The notes beneath the pieces were generated by a model. That model ran no database searches, was not told where the DNA came from, and saw only the letters and a program-made list of their open reading frames with translations. Source: Roseimicrobium sp. ORNL1 (GTDB taxonomy: Bacteria; Verrucomicrobiota; Verrucomicrobiia; Verrucomicrobiales; Verrucomicrobiaceae). Taken from it: a stretch of DNA of 64,000 nucleotides. A program made the position numbers and the translations under genes. Positions 34,690-45,300 of the stretch are shown one piece after another; position 1 is the stretch's first letter; each line of letters starts with the position of its first letter. The stretch is from the NCBI RefSeq assembly GCF_011044495.1, contig NZ_CP049143.1:372001-436000 (forward strand). The letters run 5' to 3'.

Positions 34690-36294
34690 TTGATGCGTGC
34701 GCATCAGCGTATTGACCTCTTGATGCGACAGCGCCGCATCGAAGACGAACACTTCATCAAGGTCGCCCTTGAAGAATCGGGGGCCCGGGTCGCCTTTGCG
34801 TACGGGGTCAGGGAAGGCCACATTGCGACCCAGCCACACACCGTGGCCGGCGTTGAGTACGTCGGTGTTGATCTCCGTGCGTGTCTCGCGTGTGACGATC
34901 TCCGGTTTGCCGTCCACATAGAGCATCACGTTGGTGGCGATGGTCGCGCGGGAGCCGCCATACATCACCACCGCAATGTGGTGCCACTGGTTGTCTCGCA
35001 GATCAGTGGTGCCGATGATGCGGCCGTTGTCATACGTGCCGAGGCGCAGGCGTCCTACAGGTCCTTCGGTGGAGATGGTATTGGCCGAGAGCTGCCATGC
35101 GGTGGCGCCGGTGAGCGAGCCCCAGGAGATGATGCCGTGACCGGTCCAGGAATCCTTGTTCAGTTCCTTGGGCACGCGTACCCACAGCGCCACGGTGCGG
35201 GAGGCATTCCCACCAATGCCGGGGAAGGGCGATTCGGCGTACACCCCTTTGCCATCGAACGACAGCGCTTTGCCGGACACACCCTCGATGGACTGCGGCC
35301 CTTTGCCCGCTGTCGGTGCTTTGTCCGGATAGGCGAGTAGATCCAGCCGCGCCTGGCCGTCCACCCCGAGTTCCTTGCCTTTGTTGGGGGCGATGCCGCC
35401 GCTGATGTCATCGAAGCTCCAGTGAATGTAACCGGGCACACGGCCCGCAGAGACCGGCATGGCTGTTACAAAGGTGTTCGCATCCGCGTCGATACGTTCG
35501 ACGGAAGCACCATGCACACGCAGGCCTTCATTGTCGAAGAGCTTGGTGGTAGTGCCCACCTGCCTTGCAGTGACATCCACCACGCCGGCGAGCACGTGCA
35601 CTTCCATGGCCGCGCCCTGGATCATGTGCACACAGAATTCCGTGCCACGGTCCACCGCGGAGCCTTCGGTGGTCTCCACGGAGAACCCATGGGCCGAGGG
35701 CGGGCAGCGCACGGAAAGCCGGCCCTGGTGCAGATAGGCGTGCATCTCATCCTTCAGTTCCACGTCGAAGGGGCCCTCCAGCACCATGCGGGCGCCGCTG
35801 CCGAAGGCCAGTTCCACCAGACCCGCCTCCGCACGCAGGCGCGTGTTTTTTGCCAGGTCAGAGGTCTTCAGCGAGGAAGACTCGCCTGACCAGAGAATAC
35901 CTTCTGAGCGTGAGAGAGTCGCCGCCGGAGTGTGAACATGGTCCAGCCACCAGGCACCACCAGCCAGCATCAACACGACAGCGGCAGCAGCGGCCACCCA
36001 GCGCAGATGTTTCTGCCAGAGCCAGCGTCGAGCTTTCTCCGCGGAGCGCCAGGCTGCCTGGATGGAGACTGTGTCCGGCTGCTTCAGGCGCATGGCTACC
36101 TCACGAGCGGCGAACTGGCCGCTGGGATCGCTCAGCGCCAGCGGCAGGAGACGCTCCACTGTCAACACGCGCATCAGAGCCACGCGGGCTTCTTCGCTCT
36201 CACGGCAAAGGGCAAGCAGTTGCACCCCTTCCTCCACGGACAGGGTGCCTTCCGCAGCGCGGGCCGCGAGAGTCTGCCATTGCATCGTGTTCAT
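34678..36294 (-). CDS. FecR-domain membrane protein with C-terminal LamG domain (anti-sigma partner)
   Basis: 538 residues. An N-terminal cytoplasmic region (1-95) with a helical, zinc-free anti-sigma-like sequence is followed by one membrane segment (about 99-117, WVAAAAAVVLMLAGG), a FecR beta domain (about 130-275; LAFGSGARMVLEGPFDVEL, RGTEFCVHMIQGAAMEVHVLAG) and a laminin-G/concanavalin-like domain (about 290-530; ALWVRVPKEL, WHHIAVVMYGG, LYVDGKPE, LDEVFVFDAAL). The start overlaps the sigma gene stop (ATGA), so this is a coupled sigma/anti-sigma-type pair. The LamG domain may sense a glycan or surface ligand; unlike classical FecR systems no TonB receptor gene is adjacent. Confidence 0.87.
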   Translation of the reverse strand: MNTMQWQTLAARAAEGTLSVEEGVQLLALCRESEEARVALMRVLTVERLLPLALSDPSGQFAAREVAMRLKQPDTVSIQAAWRSAEKARRWLWQKHLRWVAAAAAVVLMLAGGAWWLDHVHTPAATLSRSEGILWSGESSSLKTSDLAKNTRLRAEAGLVELAFGSGARMVLEGPFDVELKDEMHAYLHQGRLSVRCPPSAHGFSVETTEGSAVDRGTEFCVHMIQGAAMEVHVLAGVVDVTARQVGTTTKLFDNEGLRVHGASVERIDADANTFVTAMPVSAGRVPGYIHWSFDDISGGIAPNKGKELGVDGQARLDLLAYPDKAPTAGKGPQSIEGVSGKALSFDGKGVYAESPFPGIGGNASRTVALWVRVPKELNKDSWTGHGIISWGSLTGATAWQLSANTISTEGPVGRLRLGTYDNGRIIGTTDLRDNQWHHIAVVMYGGSRATIATNVMLYVDGKPEIVTRETRTEINTDVLNAGHGVWLGRNVAFPDPVRKGDPGPRFFKGDLDEVFVFDAALSHQEVNTLMRTHQAPQ

Positions 36295-36872
36295 GAGGGA
36301 GTTGTGGTCGGGGGAGTTCCACGCAGAGTGGCCTCTACGCAGTCACCGATGACAACACGCAGGCGGTGCAGTTGCATGGATACAGCAGATGTTTTCCTTT
36401 GCAATCGTTGAGCAAGTTCGTCGAGGGACATTCCTTCCGAGTATCGTGCCTGCAGAAGCAGGCGTGAAGGCCCCTCCAGGTGTTCCAGACAGTCACGCAG
36501 CGCTTCGAGAGCGGCACTCTCGCGCTCGGCAGGCAGATGTGAGGGCAGGCCGCTGTCGATGAGCGTCTGTAGTTCCTCGTTCAACCCGATGGGAAGGGCG
36601 CGGAACTTGCGCCGATGGTTGGCCAGCAGGTTCATCGCGATTCCGCGCAGCCAGGGACCCATGGGACGGTCCGGGTCACAATCCGACAGCTTCCGAAACG
36701 CGGTCACGAATGCCTCCTGCGCCAGATCCTCGGCATCGTGAGAGTTCGACAGGCGAACAGCCAGGCATGCGCGCACGCCAGCGTGGTGCCGCTGCACCAG
36801 CGTCGCAAAGGCACTGATGTCTCCGTTCTGGGCGGCACGGATGAGGCGTGATTCTTCGTCAGCGGGGGACAC
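36291..36872 (-). CDS. ECF-type RNA polymerase sigma factor
   Basis: 193 residues from a GTG start. Sigma region 2 contains DAEDLAQEAFVTAFRKL, with the typical aromatic/acidic pattern; region 4 has LLLQARYSEGMSLDELAQRL...SAVSMQLHRLR, a helix-turn-helix for -35 recognition. Length is normal for the ECF group. It heads a two-gene operon with the FecR/LamG protein and diverges from the Verru_Chthon cassette across 257 bp, making that cassette a plausible target, though other targets elsewhere are likely too. No convincing -35/-10 pair was identified in the intergenic region. Confidence 0.92.
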   Translation of the reverse strand: MSPADEESRLIRAAQNGDISAFATLVQRHHAGVRACLAVRLSNSHDAEDLAQEAFVTAFRKLSDCDPDRPMGPWLRGIAMNLLANHRRKFRALPIGLNEELQTLIDSGLPSHLPAERESAALEALRDCLEHLEGPSRLLLQARYSEGMSLDELAQRLQRKTSAVSMQLHRLRVVIGDCVEATLRGTPPTTTPS

Positions 36873-37129
36873 GGGGAAATGAAGGGGACATGAATAGATT
36901 GTTTCCTACCCGGCGGAACAGCACCTTCGCCTAAAGATATCCGTTACGCACCCCAACAAGGTCCGCGAAACCGAATAGGATTTCATCTTTGTCAAAAAAA
37001 ATCAGGGGTGATGTGCTGAACGTAACGAAGCAAGACAATGTACACACAAGGGACCGTCTTCTCGGGACATCCCTTACCCCCAGGAAAAGCCTGCGTGGTG
37101 TGCAGGCAATCAAAAACCCACGCTTCAAA

Positions 37130-37816
37130 ATGATGCCTCTCTCAGAACACAAGTCGCATGGCGGACGGGCCCACGCACGTTCGTATCGCACAGGTTTCAC
37201 CTTGGTGGAGATGATGGTGGTGATCACCATCATCGGCCTTCTCATCGCGGTGGCCTCCACGGGTCTCACCGGTGCCATTCAGGCCATGAGCCTCACGAAC
37301 AGCGGGGGGAAGGTCACGCAAATCATGGAGGCCGCCAGGCAGCGTGCCATGACGGGAAACGTGATGACGGCAGTCATTCTCGTCACCAGAACCGGTCAAG
37401 AGGGAGATGGACGCGCCTTCACCATCGCGGAGTGCCCTCCCGGTGGACCATGGGTGCAGACCCGCGAATGGGAAATGCTGCCAGATGGCATCGTGGTGGA
37501 TCTGGATGCGAGCCAGGACAATGCCTCCTTCCTGACACACTCGCCCCAACCGTTTCCGTTCAACAACGGCCAGGCTTCTGCTCCCGTGAAGTACAACGGG
37601 TCGAGCCTGGGCAACGGGACGTTCGCCGCGCGCATTTTCCTGCCGGGCGGTGGTTTGTTGAATCCCAATGACGCAGCTGTCCTGCAGGTCGTGCAGGGCA
37701 CGGTCGACGGAGGCCAGGTGACTTACAACCGCCGCAATGCCGCCGGTGGCCCCGCCAACTACTACCGGGTGGCACTGCTGGGCGCCACGGGGAAAACGAA
37801 AGTGGAGCGTCCTTAA
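37130..37816 (+). CDS. Verru_Chthon cassette protein D, prepilin-like
   Basis: 228 residues from the first of two consecutive ATGs at 37130; an in-frame ATG at 36989 is unlikely because it would put about 47 extra residues before the prepilin leader. Prepilin peptidase site: G before FTLVEMMVVITIIGLLIAVA, with Glu at +5, then a hydrophobic helix of about 20 residues. It matches the prepilin-type family called cassette protein D, first described in Verrucomicrobium and Chthoniobacter. Assembled pseudopilins of this kind normally serve type II secretion or type IV pili. First gene of a tight plus-strand run; the next gene starts 17 bp after its stop. Confidence 0.86.
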   Translation: MMPLSEHKSHGGRAHARSYRTGFTLVEMMVVITIIGLLIAVASTGLTGAIQAMSLTNSGGKVTQIMEAARQRAMTGNVMTAVILVTRTGQEGDGRAFTIAECPPGGPWVQTREWEMLPDGIVVDLDASQDNASFLTHSPQPFPFNNGQASAPVKYNGSSLGNGTFAARIFLPGGGLLNPNDAAVLQVVQGTVDGGQVTYNRRNAAGGPANYYRVALLGATGKTKVERP

Positions 37817-37833
37817 CCTGATGATGTGATGCC

Positions 37834-38304
37834 ATGAACTACCGTCCGCCAGCCAGCGAGCGAAGCCGCCCGGGATTTTCCCTCCCGGAGGTAGCCATTG
37901 CCATCGCAGTGGCTGGCGTGGCGTTGATGGCGGTCGTGGGTTTGTTGCCGGGATTGTTAAATGTGGATCGGGGCAGCGGGATCAATTCGGTCATTTCATC
38001 CCTGTCGACCCAGGTGTTGGGCCAGCTCCAGTCGGAGCCCTATCAGAATCCGCAGTCCTCACCTCCTGCGAGGAATTTTTTGTTTTCCGAAAATGGCCAG
38101 CTTGTGCAGAACCCGGCCGAAGCGCAGTACGATTGCCGGGTAAGCTTTGGGGCGATACCCGTCTCAGCAGGAGCGGGGCCCGAAGGCACGATCGCGAATC
38201 CCGGGCCTAATTGCAGCCTGGTAACCATGGAGTTCACATGGCCTGTGGGCAGCAGGTCCAGGCTCAACCGACGTGTCGTTCATGCAACCTTGGCGAACAA
38301 CTAG
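37834..38304 (+). CDS. Verru_Chthon cassette protein B, prepilin-like
   Basis: 156 residues. Prepilin leader of 14 residues ending in a glycine, then FSLPEVAIAIAVAGVALMAVV; the site has Pro at position 4 and Glu at +5, a variant typical of cassette protein B. The C-terminus carries beta-rich sequence with a cysteine pair (YDCRVSF and PNCSLV) and the ending NRRVVHATLANN. Probably a minor pseudopilin that caps or nucleates a filament. It overlaps the following gene's earliest possible start (GTG at 38273); the preferred ATG at 38282 overlaps it by 23 bp. Confidence 0.84.
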   Translation: MNYRPPASERSRPGFSLPEVAIAIAVAGVALMAVVGLLPGLLNVDRGSGINSVISSLSTQVLGQLQSEPYQNPQSSPPARNFLFSENGQLVQNPAEAQYDCRVSFGAIPVSAGAGPEGTIANPGPNCSLVTMEFTWPVGSRSRLNRRVVHATLANN

Positions 38305-39214
38305 CAAGACCTCCCCAAGCGGTATCTGCAGCGGCTTCACCCTGGTTGAGCTGCTTGTCTCCACCGCTGTCTTGGGTCTCTTGCTGGTATTCCTGGCGCA
38401 GGTGTCCAATGTCGTGGCCAAAACCTGGACGGACAGCCAGGGGCGCGCCGAGCGTCGGCAGAACGGTCGTGCACTTGTGGATTTTATTGCCAGGGATCTA
38501 CGTGGCGCGGCTCTTCCCGTAAACTCAGGCACGCCGCGGACAGTACCGAATCTGCAGTTTGTCTTGAATCCTCCGACCGTGGAGCCACAGGATCGGAATC
38601 CCAGCGCTCTTTTCTGGCAGGCTCCCGTGGGAACTGCCACCGCCATGGGAGACATGGCCGTGCTGGGCTACCTGGTACGGTGGGATGGCTCGGGTCCCTA
38701 TCCACGTGCTGCTCTCTGCAGGGTGTTCCTCAATCCCGGCGACCCCAATCATCGCATCTATCTGCCAGGTCACGTGGATAGCTGGATCGACTCCGCAGTG
38801 CTGGATGCTGCGGCACCCGGCACACGGGTGAGCGGCTATCGTGGACTCTTCGCGGAGAATGTCATCGGCTTCTGGGCGAAGTGCCTTGATGTGAAGGGAA
38901 ACGTGGTGACGAATGTCACTGGCGGCGGATTCAGCTCCAGACAGGACTATACTGGTCGGGATGGCAGCAGTGCCGTGGTGACCTACAAGGCACCCGTGCT
39001 GCCCACCAGTGTGGAGGTTTCCATCGTGCTTTTGGACAGCCGTTCCGCATCCAGGATCACCCCACCCATGCAGGACGCCCTGATGCGGGTGGTGCGGGAT
39101 TCGGACGATGCAGACAGTTGCGTCAAGAGCCTGCAATCCAGTGCTTCTTTCAAGCCCATCATTCAGGGCGCCACGGCACATACACTCCGTGTTTACCTCG
39201 AGAACGGACCATGA
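38282..39214 (+). CDS. Verru_Chthon cassette protein C, prepilin-like
   Basis: 310 residues from the ATG at 38282; a GTG three codons earlier (38273) is an alternative. Leader up to residue 18 ends in a glycine followed by FTLVELLVSTAVLGLLLVFLAQV, a canonical prepilin methylation/cleavage site with Glu at +5. The globular part contains RRQNGRALVDFIARDLRGAALP, a PulJ/GspJ-like motif, and ends AHTLRVYLENGP. Likely a minor pseudopilin. Start overlaps protein B and the stop overlaps the next gene (ATGA), implying fixed-ratio translation. Confidence 0.85.
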   Translation: MQPWRTTSKTSPSGICSGFTLVELLVSTAVLGLLLVFLAQVSNVVAKTWTDSQGRAERRQNGRALVDFIARDLRGAALPVNSGTPRTVPNLQFVLNPPTVEPQDRNPSALFWQAPVGTATAMGDMAVLGYLVRWDGSGPYPRAALCRVFLNPGDPNHRIYLPGHVDSWIDSAVLDAAAPGTRVSGYRGLFAENVIGFWAKCLDVKGNVVTNVTGGGFSSRQDYTGRDGSSAVVTYKAPVLPTSVEVSIVLLDSRSASRITPPMQDALMRVVRDSDDADSCVKSLQSSASFKPIIQGATAHTLRVYLENGP

Positions 39215-42189
39215 AGATCTCCCTTCCCTACTTCGTTCGCGGCAGCATGAGCACCTCGGGTGCCGCCCTGATCATGACCGTCATTATCCTGGCGATGATC
39301 ACCATCATGGTTTTGGGCCTGGCGGATCTCGTGCGCTACGAGACGGCGTCTTCCTCCGCGCATCAAGAGCGGGCTCGGGCGCAGCTCTTCGCCCGCATGG
39401 GAGTAGATATCGTGACCGGGGTTTTGCGGAAGGAAACGGCTGACCCCGCAAGGACCTGGGCTAGCAAACCCGGTGCCCTGATTGTGCCCGATTCTGATGG
39501 CAATCCACCGCAGCTCACGCGCCTTGGCAAACAGGTGAATCTCCACTCCGGTCTTCCATCTCCCAGTCTGCTGGATCCTGGGTTCAAGCCCATCGTCCTG
39601 CGCCCGGCCGACCTCAATATCCAGACTTTTGCGGATCAGAATCCACCGACCCATCTCATCACCGATCAGCCGCAGGACCCGGCGAATCCTGCCAGTCCGG
39701 TGGTGAAGCTTCCGGTTCGGTGGATCTATGTGCGCGCCGATGGCACGCTGGACTATGCGGAGTCCCCGGACCTGACCAGGGCAAGCAATCCGCTGGTGGG
39801 TCGCTTTGCCTACTGGACGGATGATGAGTCCAGCAAGATCAATCTCAATACGGCCTGGAAGCGCAATCCCGCAGGCTCGGCTCCGGCAGGGCTGGTGGTT
39901 AATACTTTCTCTGCGAGCCATCCCACCAGTGTGAATGTGGCCAGCCTGAAAGGAATGACCGCCCAGATGGCGGATGTCCTGCACGGCACGATTACGCCCA
40001 ACCATTTGTATACTGACCTAGACAACCCCGAGAAGCCGGGCCGCTTCTTCAATTCTCCACGCGAGGTGCGCGCGCTGGGGGCGGAGTTCACTTCGGTTTT
40101 CAACGCCGCCAAGTTTGAGGTGACGCACTACAATCACGATCCGGATACCACCTTCTTCAATGAACCGCGCATCGTGCTCACCACCCAGAAGAAGCACGCC
40201 AAGGGAAGGCCCTTCCTGGACATCCTCAAGAATCCCGGAACGGATACGACGTTGGGAGACGATCCCGGCTACGTGCGCAAACCGACCTCTCCCTACAACA
40301 CGGCCACTTCCGCTGAAGTCATTGACCGTACCAAGTTCAACGATGTGATCAAAAAGCTGGTCACCTATCTCAAGAGGGAGGATTGGCCCATGGTGGACAA
40401 AACACCGGCCGGTACCGCGCGCATCTCCCTGCAGAGCAAGTATTTCAACAACAACTCCAGCCGGCTGGCCCAGCTCGCCCTGGGAATCGTGGAATACGTG
40501 CGCTCCGCGGAGTCTTCCAAGACACTGGTGGAGCCCATCCGGGTTTTCAACACTGGAACTGACAGTGCACCTTTCTATTATCTGGTGACCACCGGTGATC
40601 ACACGGGAAAGGATGACACCTACAAAGGGAATCCTCGCGGCCCGCACATCACCGAAATGGCAATCTGGCGCTCCAATACTGCCACGAGCGGGCGTTACCG
40701 CGTGCGGTATTATATCGAAATATACCTGCCTGAAAATTACGGGATCGATTCCATCGATCTGCTCGCACCTGAGACTGGAAAGCAGATGTATCTCTATCAG
40801 CACTTCTCGGATCAGCTTTATGCCAGTGCGACCGCGACCACGAATGCCTACGAGCAGAACGGGAAGAGCAAGTGGTTCAAAATTACGAATGCGCCCACCG
40901 CCGCCGGAACGACTGTCCCCACGATGATCCTCGGGGGGGGATCCGTGATGAATCCAGGTGATTACCGCACCATCGTGATGGAGTTTTACAGGAGCGGCAC
41001 AACCACGACCTTCCCCATGCGCCATGCTCTTGCAATGGGTGATTCTCCAACCAATGCGAACAACGCGATCCGACTCGACATTGCTCCGCTGGGTGACGTG
41101 GGAAATGACAAGGCGATCACTCTGAACTTTGTCGCCCAGACCAACGTGTCTGCCGAGGCACTGGAGACCATTCCCTCGAATCTGAGTTCCATTGAATCGG
41201 ACGATCCTCGAGTCAATGCGGTCGCTCAAGATTGGAAGCTTCAATCGGGAACGAACACACTCGCAGGCGGAATCGTCAATGCAGGTGGCAGATTGAAAAA
41301 TAACAATAACAAGGTCGGCCAGGGCTCTTCCGTTCCGACGGACCAACCCGAGCAGGACCTTGACATTAACGGGAAGATCTCGAGTGCCAGCTTGCGTATG
41401 CCCTATCCCAGAGGGCACACCAAAAATCCCGCCGGTGTGGTTTATTCACCCGGTGAGCTGGGTCTCATCCAGACGGGATTGGAGGGCAAGAGCCGTACTG
41501 GCGGCGCTGGAACCCCCGCTGCTGCCACCGGTGGGATTCCGTGGAGAACTCTTCGTCTGCAGCCAAACCGCTATCGAGATTCCAATGTCGTGCCGGACTG
41601 GGCATTCATGGATCTTTTCACTGTCCCGGTGGAGGTGCCTGCGCTGGCGAAGGGAATTTTCTCGCCTCACGACACGACCACGGCTGGCCGCATCAACATG
41701 AATGCGCAGACCCAGCCTTTTGGGAATCCTGAGTTATTCGCGACACCCCTGGAGCGGAGAATGCCTCTGGTAGCGCTCCTGGCGGGAGTTCCCAAGGATG
41801 GGAGTGGCACCCTGCTCAAGGTGGAAGAAGCGGAGGCCATCGCTCGCAACATTTACTTTCGCACGCTGTCTCTTGCCCAGGGCAAGGTCTACGGCCATGC
41901 GAGCACTTATGACTCCCCTGGCGAAGTCGTGGAGATAGAAGGAGTCGCCGACAAGGGAGAGGAGAGCGAGGCCGTGGTGCGCGGCATTGCCAATCTCATC
42001 TGCGCACGCGGCAGTGTGTTCAACGTGTATACCATCGGCCAGTCCCTGAAGCAGACTCGCAATGGAGAGTTGCTGGTCACCGCCGAACAAAGGCAGCAAA
42101 CCTTGATCGAACGGTATGACCGCAACACGAACCCGAACATCACGGACATCTATTTCCGAAAGGCCGGATTCCAGCATCTCAATCCCTAG
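39211..42189 (+). CDS. Verru_Chthon cassette protein A (large GspK/PilX-like protein)
   Basis: 992 residues from the ATG at 39211, which overlaps the preceding stop by 4 bp; an upstream in-frame ATG at 39118 is ignored. Residues about 14-37 (GAALIMTVIILAMITIMVLGL) form a membrane helix without a typical prepilin glycine-Phe site. The motif FAYWTDDESSKINLNTAW is a hallmark of cassette protein A, and VVRGIANLICARGSVFNVYTIGQ near the C-terminus resembles the end of GspK. Rich in Asn/Thr and predicted beta. Probably the large tip-like component of the pseudopilin complex. It ends 148 bp before the giant surface protein gene and may be cotranscribed with it. Confidence 0.85.
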   Translation: MKISLPYFVRGSMSTSGAALIMTVIILAMITIMVLGLADLVRYETASSSAHQERARAQLFARMGVDIVTGVLRKETADPARTWASKPGALIVPDSDGNPPQLTRLGKQVNLHSGLPSPSLLDPGFKPIVLRPADLNIQTFADQNPPTHLITDQPQDPANPASPVVKLPVRWIYVRADGTLDYAESPDLTRASNPLVGRFAYWTDDESSKINLNTAWKRNPAGSAPAGLVVNTFSASHPTSVNVASLKGMTAQMADVLHGTITPNHLYTDLDNPEKPGRFFNSPREVRALGAEFTSVFNAAKFEVTHYNHDPDTTFFNEPRIVLTTQKKHAKGRPFLDILKNPGTDTTLGDDPGYVRKPTSPYNTATSAEVIDRTKFNDVIKKLVTYLKREDWPMVDKTPAGTARISLQSKYFNNNSSRLAQLALGIVEYVRSAESSKTLVEPIRVFNTGTDSAPFYYLVTTGDHTGKDDTYKGNPRGPHITEMAIWRSNTATSGRYRVRYYIEIYLPENYGIDSIDLLAPETGKQMYLYQHFSDQLYASATATTNAYEQNGKSKWFKITNAPTAAGTTVPTMILGGGSVMNPGDYRTIVMEFYRSGTTTTFPMRHALAMGDSPTNANNAIRLDIAPLGDVGNDKAITLNFVAQTNVSAEALETIPSNLSSIESDDPRVNAVAQDWKLQSGTNTLAGGIVNAGGRLKNNNNKVGQGSSVPTDQPEQDLDINGKISSASLRMPYPRGHTKNPAGVVYSPGELGLIQTGLEGKSRTGGAGTPAAATGGIPWRTLRLQPNRYRDSNVVPDWAFMDLFTVPVEVPALAKGIFSPHDTTTAGRINMNAQTQPFGNPELFATPLERRMPLVALLAGVPKDGSGTLLKVEEAEAIARNIYFRTLSLAQGKVYGHASTYDSPGEVVEIEGVADKGEESEAVVRGIANLICARGSVFNVYTIGQSLKQTRNGELLVTAEQRQQTLIERYDRNTNPNITDIYFRKAGFQHLNP

Positions 42190-42337
42190 TAAGCAACGGC
42201 AATAGTCGCCGGTCTCATCCGGTGACGGTGGCGTTTTATTCCGGGCTACCAGCCATACGTCTTCCCGCCAGGCACGTGCTGTTTCAGGTCATTCAGGACA
42301 AACTTTGACACTTCTTCTCTCCCTTCTTTCGCCGCCC

Positions 42338-45300
42338 ATGCGCTTCCTCATTTCTAGAAGACTTGCACGCTCCATTTTTTATTTGGTCCTCGTCGCCGGT
42401 GCAATCACCGCCAGCTGTTTGCGAGCTGACATTCTGCAATGGGACACCGGTGTGGGGACCGCTGGTGTGCAGGATGGTGGAGGCAACTGGCAGGTCGGCA
42501 GCGGCAACTGGTTGAATCAAACAACGGCCACGCCGGATGTGGTTTGGGCGGATGGCAATGACGCGGTATTCGGCGGGGGCACGGGAGCCGCGGGAACAGT
42601 AACTCTGCTGGGCCCTATTTCCGCGAAATCGCTCACGTTTGATCCGCCGGGAAGCGGCACGTATACCATCACGGGCAATGTGCTGACCATCGTGGACGGG
42701 CTCATCACTGCAAATGCCAGTGCCAGCATCACGTCCGTTATCAACGGAAGCGCGGGTCTCACAAAAGCAGGTGCGGGCACGCTGACCTTGGGAGGCGCCA
42801 ACGCCAACACTTACGGCGGCACGGCTACCGTCAGCAATGGAGTCCTTCTCCTGAGCAAAACCGCGGGACAGAACGCCATCACTGGAAATCTGAATATCAC
42901 AGGTGGTGGTAAGTTGCGCTTTGGTGCGAACAACCAGGTTGCTGATTCCTCCGCAGTCACGGTGTCTGGTTCAGGGAGTGTCTTCAATGGTGATGGGGTC
43001 AATACGGGAGTAGCCAACCTCAACGAAACGATTGGCAGCCTCACCGTGGTGGGTGGAACCGTGAACTCCGGCACAGGTACCACGGGCCTGGTTGTTACCG
43101 GTGTCGCGAGCTTCACTGGAGGTGCCTCCACCGCCATCTTCGTAGGGAACAGCGGTGCCCAGGTGTCCGTGAACGAACTGCGCATCACCGGGATGAACGC
43201 CGTCGCCGGCGGCACCGTGGGGACGGCAAACAGCTTCACTCTCTATGGCAACTCCACCACGGTGCGCAGTACCTTGACCGTGGGAAGCGGGGGTCTTTCT
43301 CTGGATGGCAGTACGCTGAACCTGCGGCAGGGAGGCGCGGGCGCCCAGGGCAGCAGGTTGATCCTGAATGGGGACGTGACCACGCTGGGAGCGTCCGCCT
43401 CTCGCATCAATCTTGATACAATAGGGGGCACGACAGGTGCCGTGGGAGTGGAGTTGAGCAGCAGCGCGGCAGTCGTGAGCAGGACCTTCAACACCGGCGC
43501 GAATCTCACCATCAACGTCGGACTGGGGAATGGTGCGGCTACCACCGCCTCCATCGTGAAGACGGGCGCGGGCACCTTGACCCTCTCCTCGTTGAACACG
43601 TTTAATGGCACCACGACCGTGCAGCAGGGCGGCATGATTCTGGATGGTGCGAATGGCAGGCTCTCCAACACGACCGCACTCATGCTCACCGGAGGCTCCT
43701 CTCTTCTGAACGGCAGTGCCACCGCAGCTACGAACAGCGGCGTCATCGACCGCATCAACAGCGCAGCGACCCTCACTCTCGGGGGAAGCACATTCACCCA
43801 CGCTGTCACCACGGATGGAAACTCCCACAGCCAGACGCTTGCCAGCCTGACCATTGCGCAGGGCGCCAGTACCATCAATGCCAATGGCACGACCGGGACG
43901 AACACACTCACCTTTACAGGTGCGGGTGGCGGCGGCTACGTCCGTCAGGCGCGTGGCACGGTGAATTTCAACAATACGGGACTCACGATCGCCTTCACCA
44001 ATGCCCCCACCGCTGGTGGAGGTAGCAGCGTGTCAGGTGGAGCAAATGCAATCCTGGTAGGCGCAACGCTCAATGGCAGGGACTTTATCGCAGCCCAGGC
44101 GGGAACGCTCACGGCCGCGACCTATGTGCCCACAGGCACCACAGATTGGTTTACAGGTGCGAACATGGATGTGACAGGCACCAACCCCGCGCCCTATGCC
44201 GCCACTTCCATCAACAGCCTGCGATACAACACCGCAGGTGCATTTACCGTAACCCTGACTGGCACACACACCATTGATAGTGGGATGATCCTGGTGACGG
44301 ATCAGGTCGGTGCGAATGCGTCCACGCTCACCGGAGGTGTTCTTCGTGGCTCGCTGAACGGTGAACTGGTTGTATTCCAGAACAACCTGGGTGTGGCCGG
44401 AATGTTCACCATTGGATCGAACATTGAGAACAACGGAGGCGCCACGGGCCTGACCAAGGCGGGCCTGGGGATTCTCTCTCTCATTGGCGCGAATACTTAT
44501 ACGGGGCAGACATATGTCTCTGCAGGAGTGCTCCGCGCCGTGGAAGGAGTGGGACTTTCCAGCGGCAGCAATCTCAACGTCGTGGGTGGGGTCTTCGCCC
44601 CGGGCTCTGTGGCGGAATTCACCAGGGCGCTCGGCGCTGGCGCCGGTGAGATCCAGTTGAGCGGCCCGGCCGTGGGGTTCACTGCCGTGGGAAATGCGGC
44701 CACCATCAATCTTGGGGGTGCGTCTGGCACGCTGCAATGGGGCTCCGCCTTCTTCAACCCCACGGTCCTGGTATTGAATGACGCAAATGCCGACAACGCG
44801 ATCGAGTTCAAGAACGGCCTCGATCTGAATGGAGCGGTGCGCACTATCACCACCACCTCGGCTGCTGCCAATGCCGCCACCATCTCGGGCATCATCAGCA
44901 ACAGCACCGGAACTGCGGGGATGATCAAGACTGGCGCAGGCACGTTGATCCTTTCGGGAGCGAATACCTATGGCGGCGCCACCACTCTTACCCAGGGGGT
45001 TCTTGCCGCTGGTCATAACAGTGCGTTTGGCACCAGCACCGTGGTGCTGAACGGAGGCACTCTCCAGGCGGCGGGTGGCTCACGGTCGGTGGCGAACAAC
45101 GTGGTGCTTGCTGCCAATTCCACCGTGTCGGGCACGAATTCACTGACTGTCACCGGCTCATTTACCTTTGGAGCGGATGGCAATGACATCACCAATGCCA
45201 TGACGGGTGGCGCTGTCTTTGAGCTCGCGGGGAATGTCTATCTTTCCAACTCGGAAACTTCCAGCTTTGTTGGGGAGTTCTTTGGGGGCGGCACAACTTT

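Noticed and set aside
40018-41418. 466-codon minus-strand frame opposite cassette protein A
   Set aside because: Antisense to a gene in a continuous coupled cassette; no motif.
42210-42240. Terminator-like CGCCGG...CCGGTG followed by TTTT after cassette protein A
   Set aside because: Needs a G-T wobble in a 6-bp stem and the T run is offset by about 9 bases; too weak to call.
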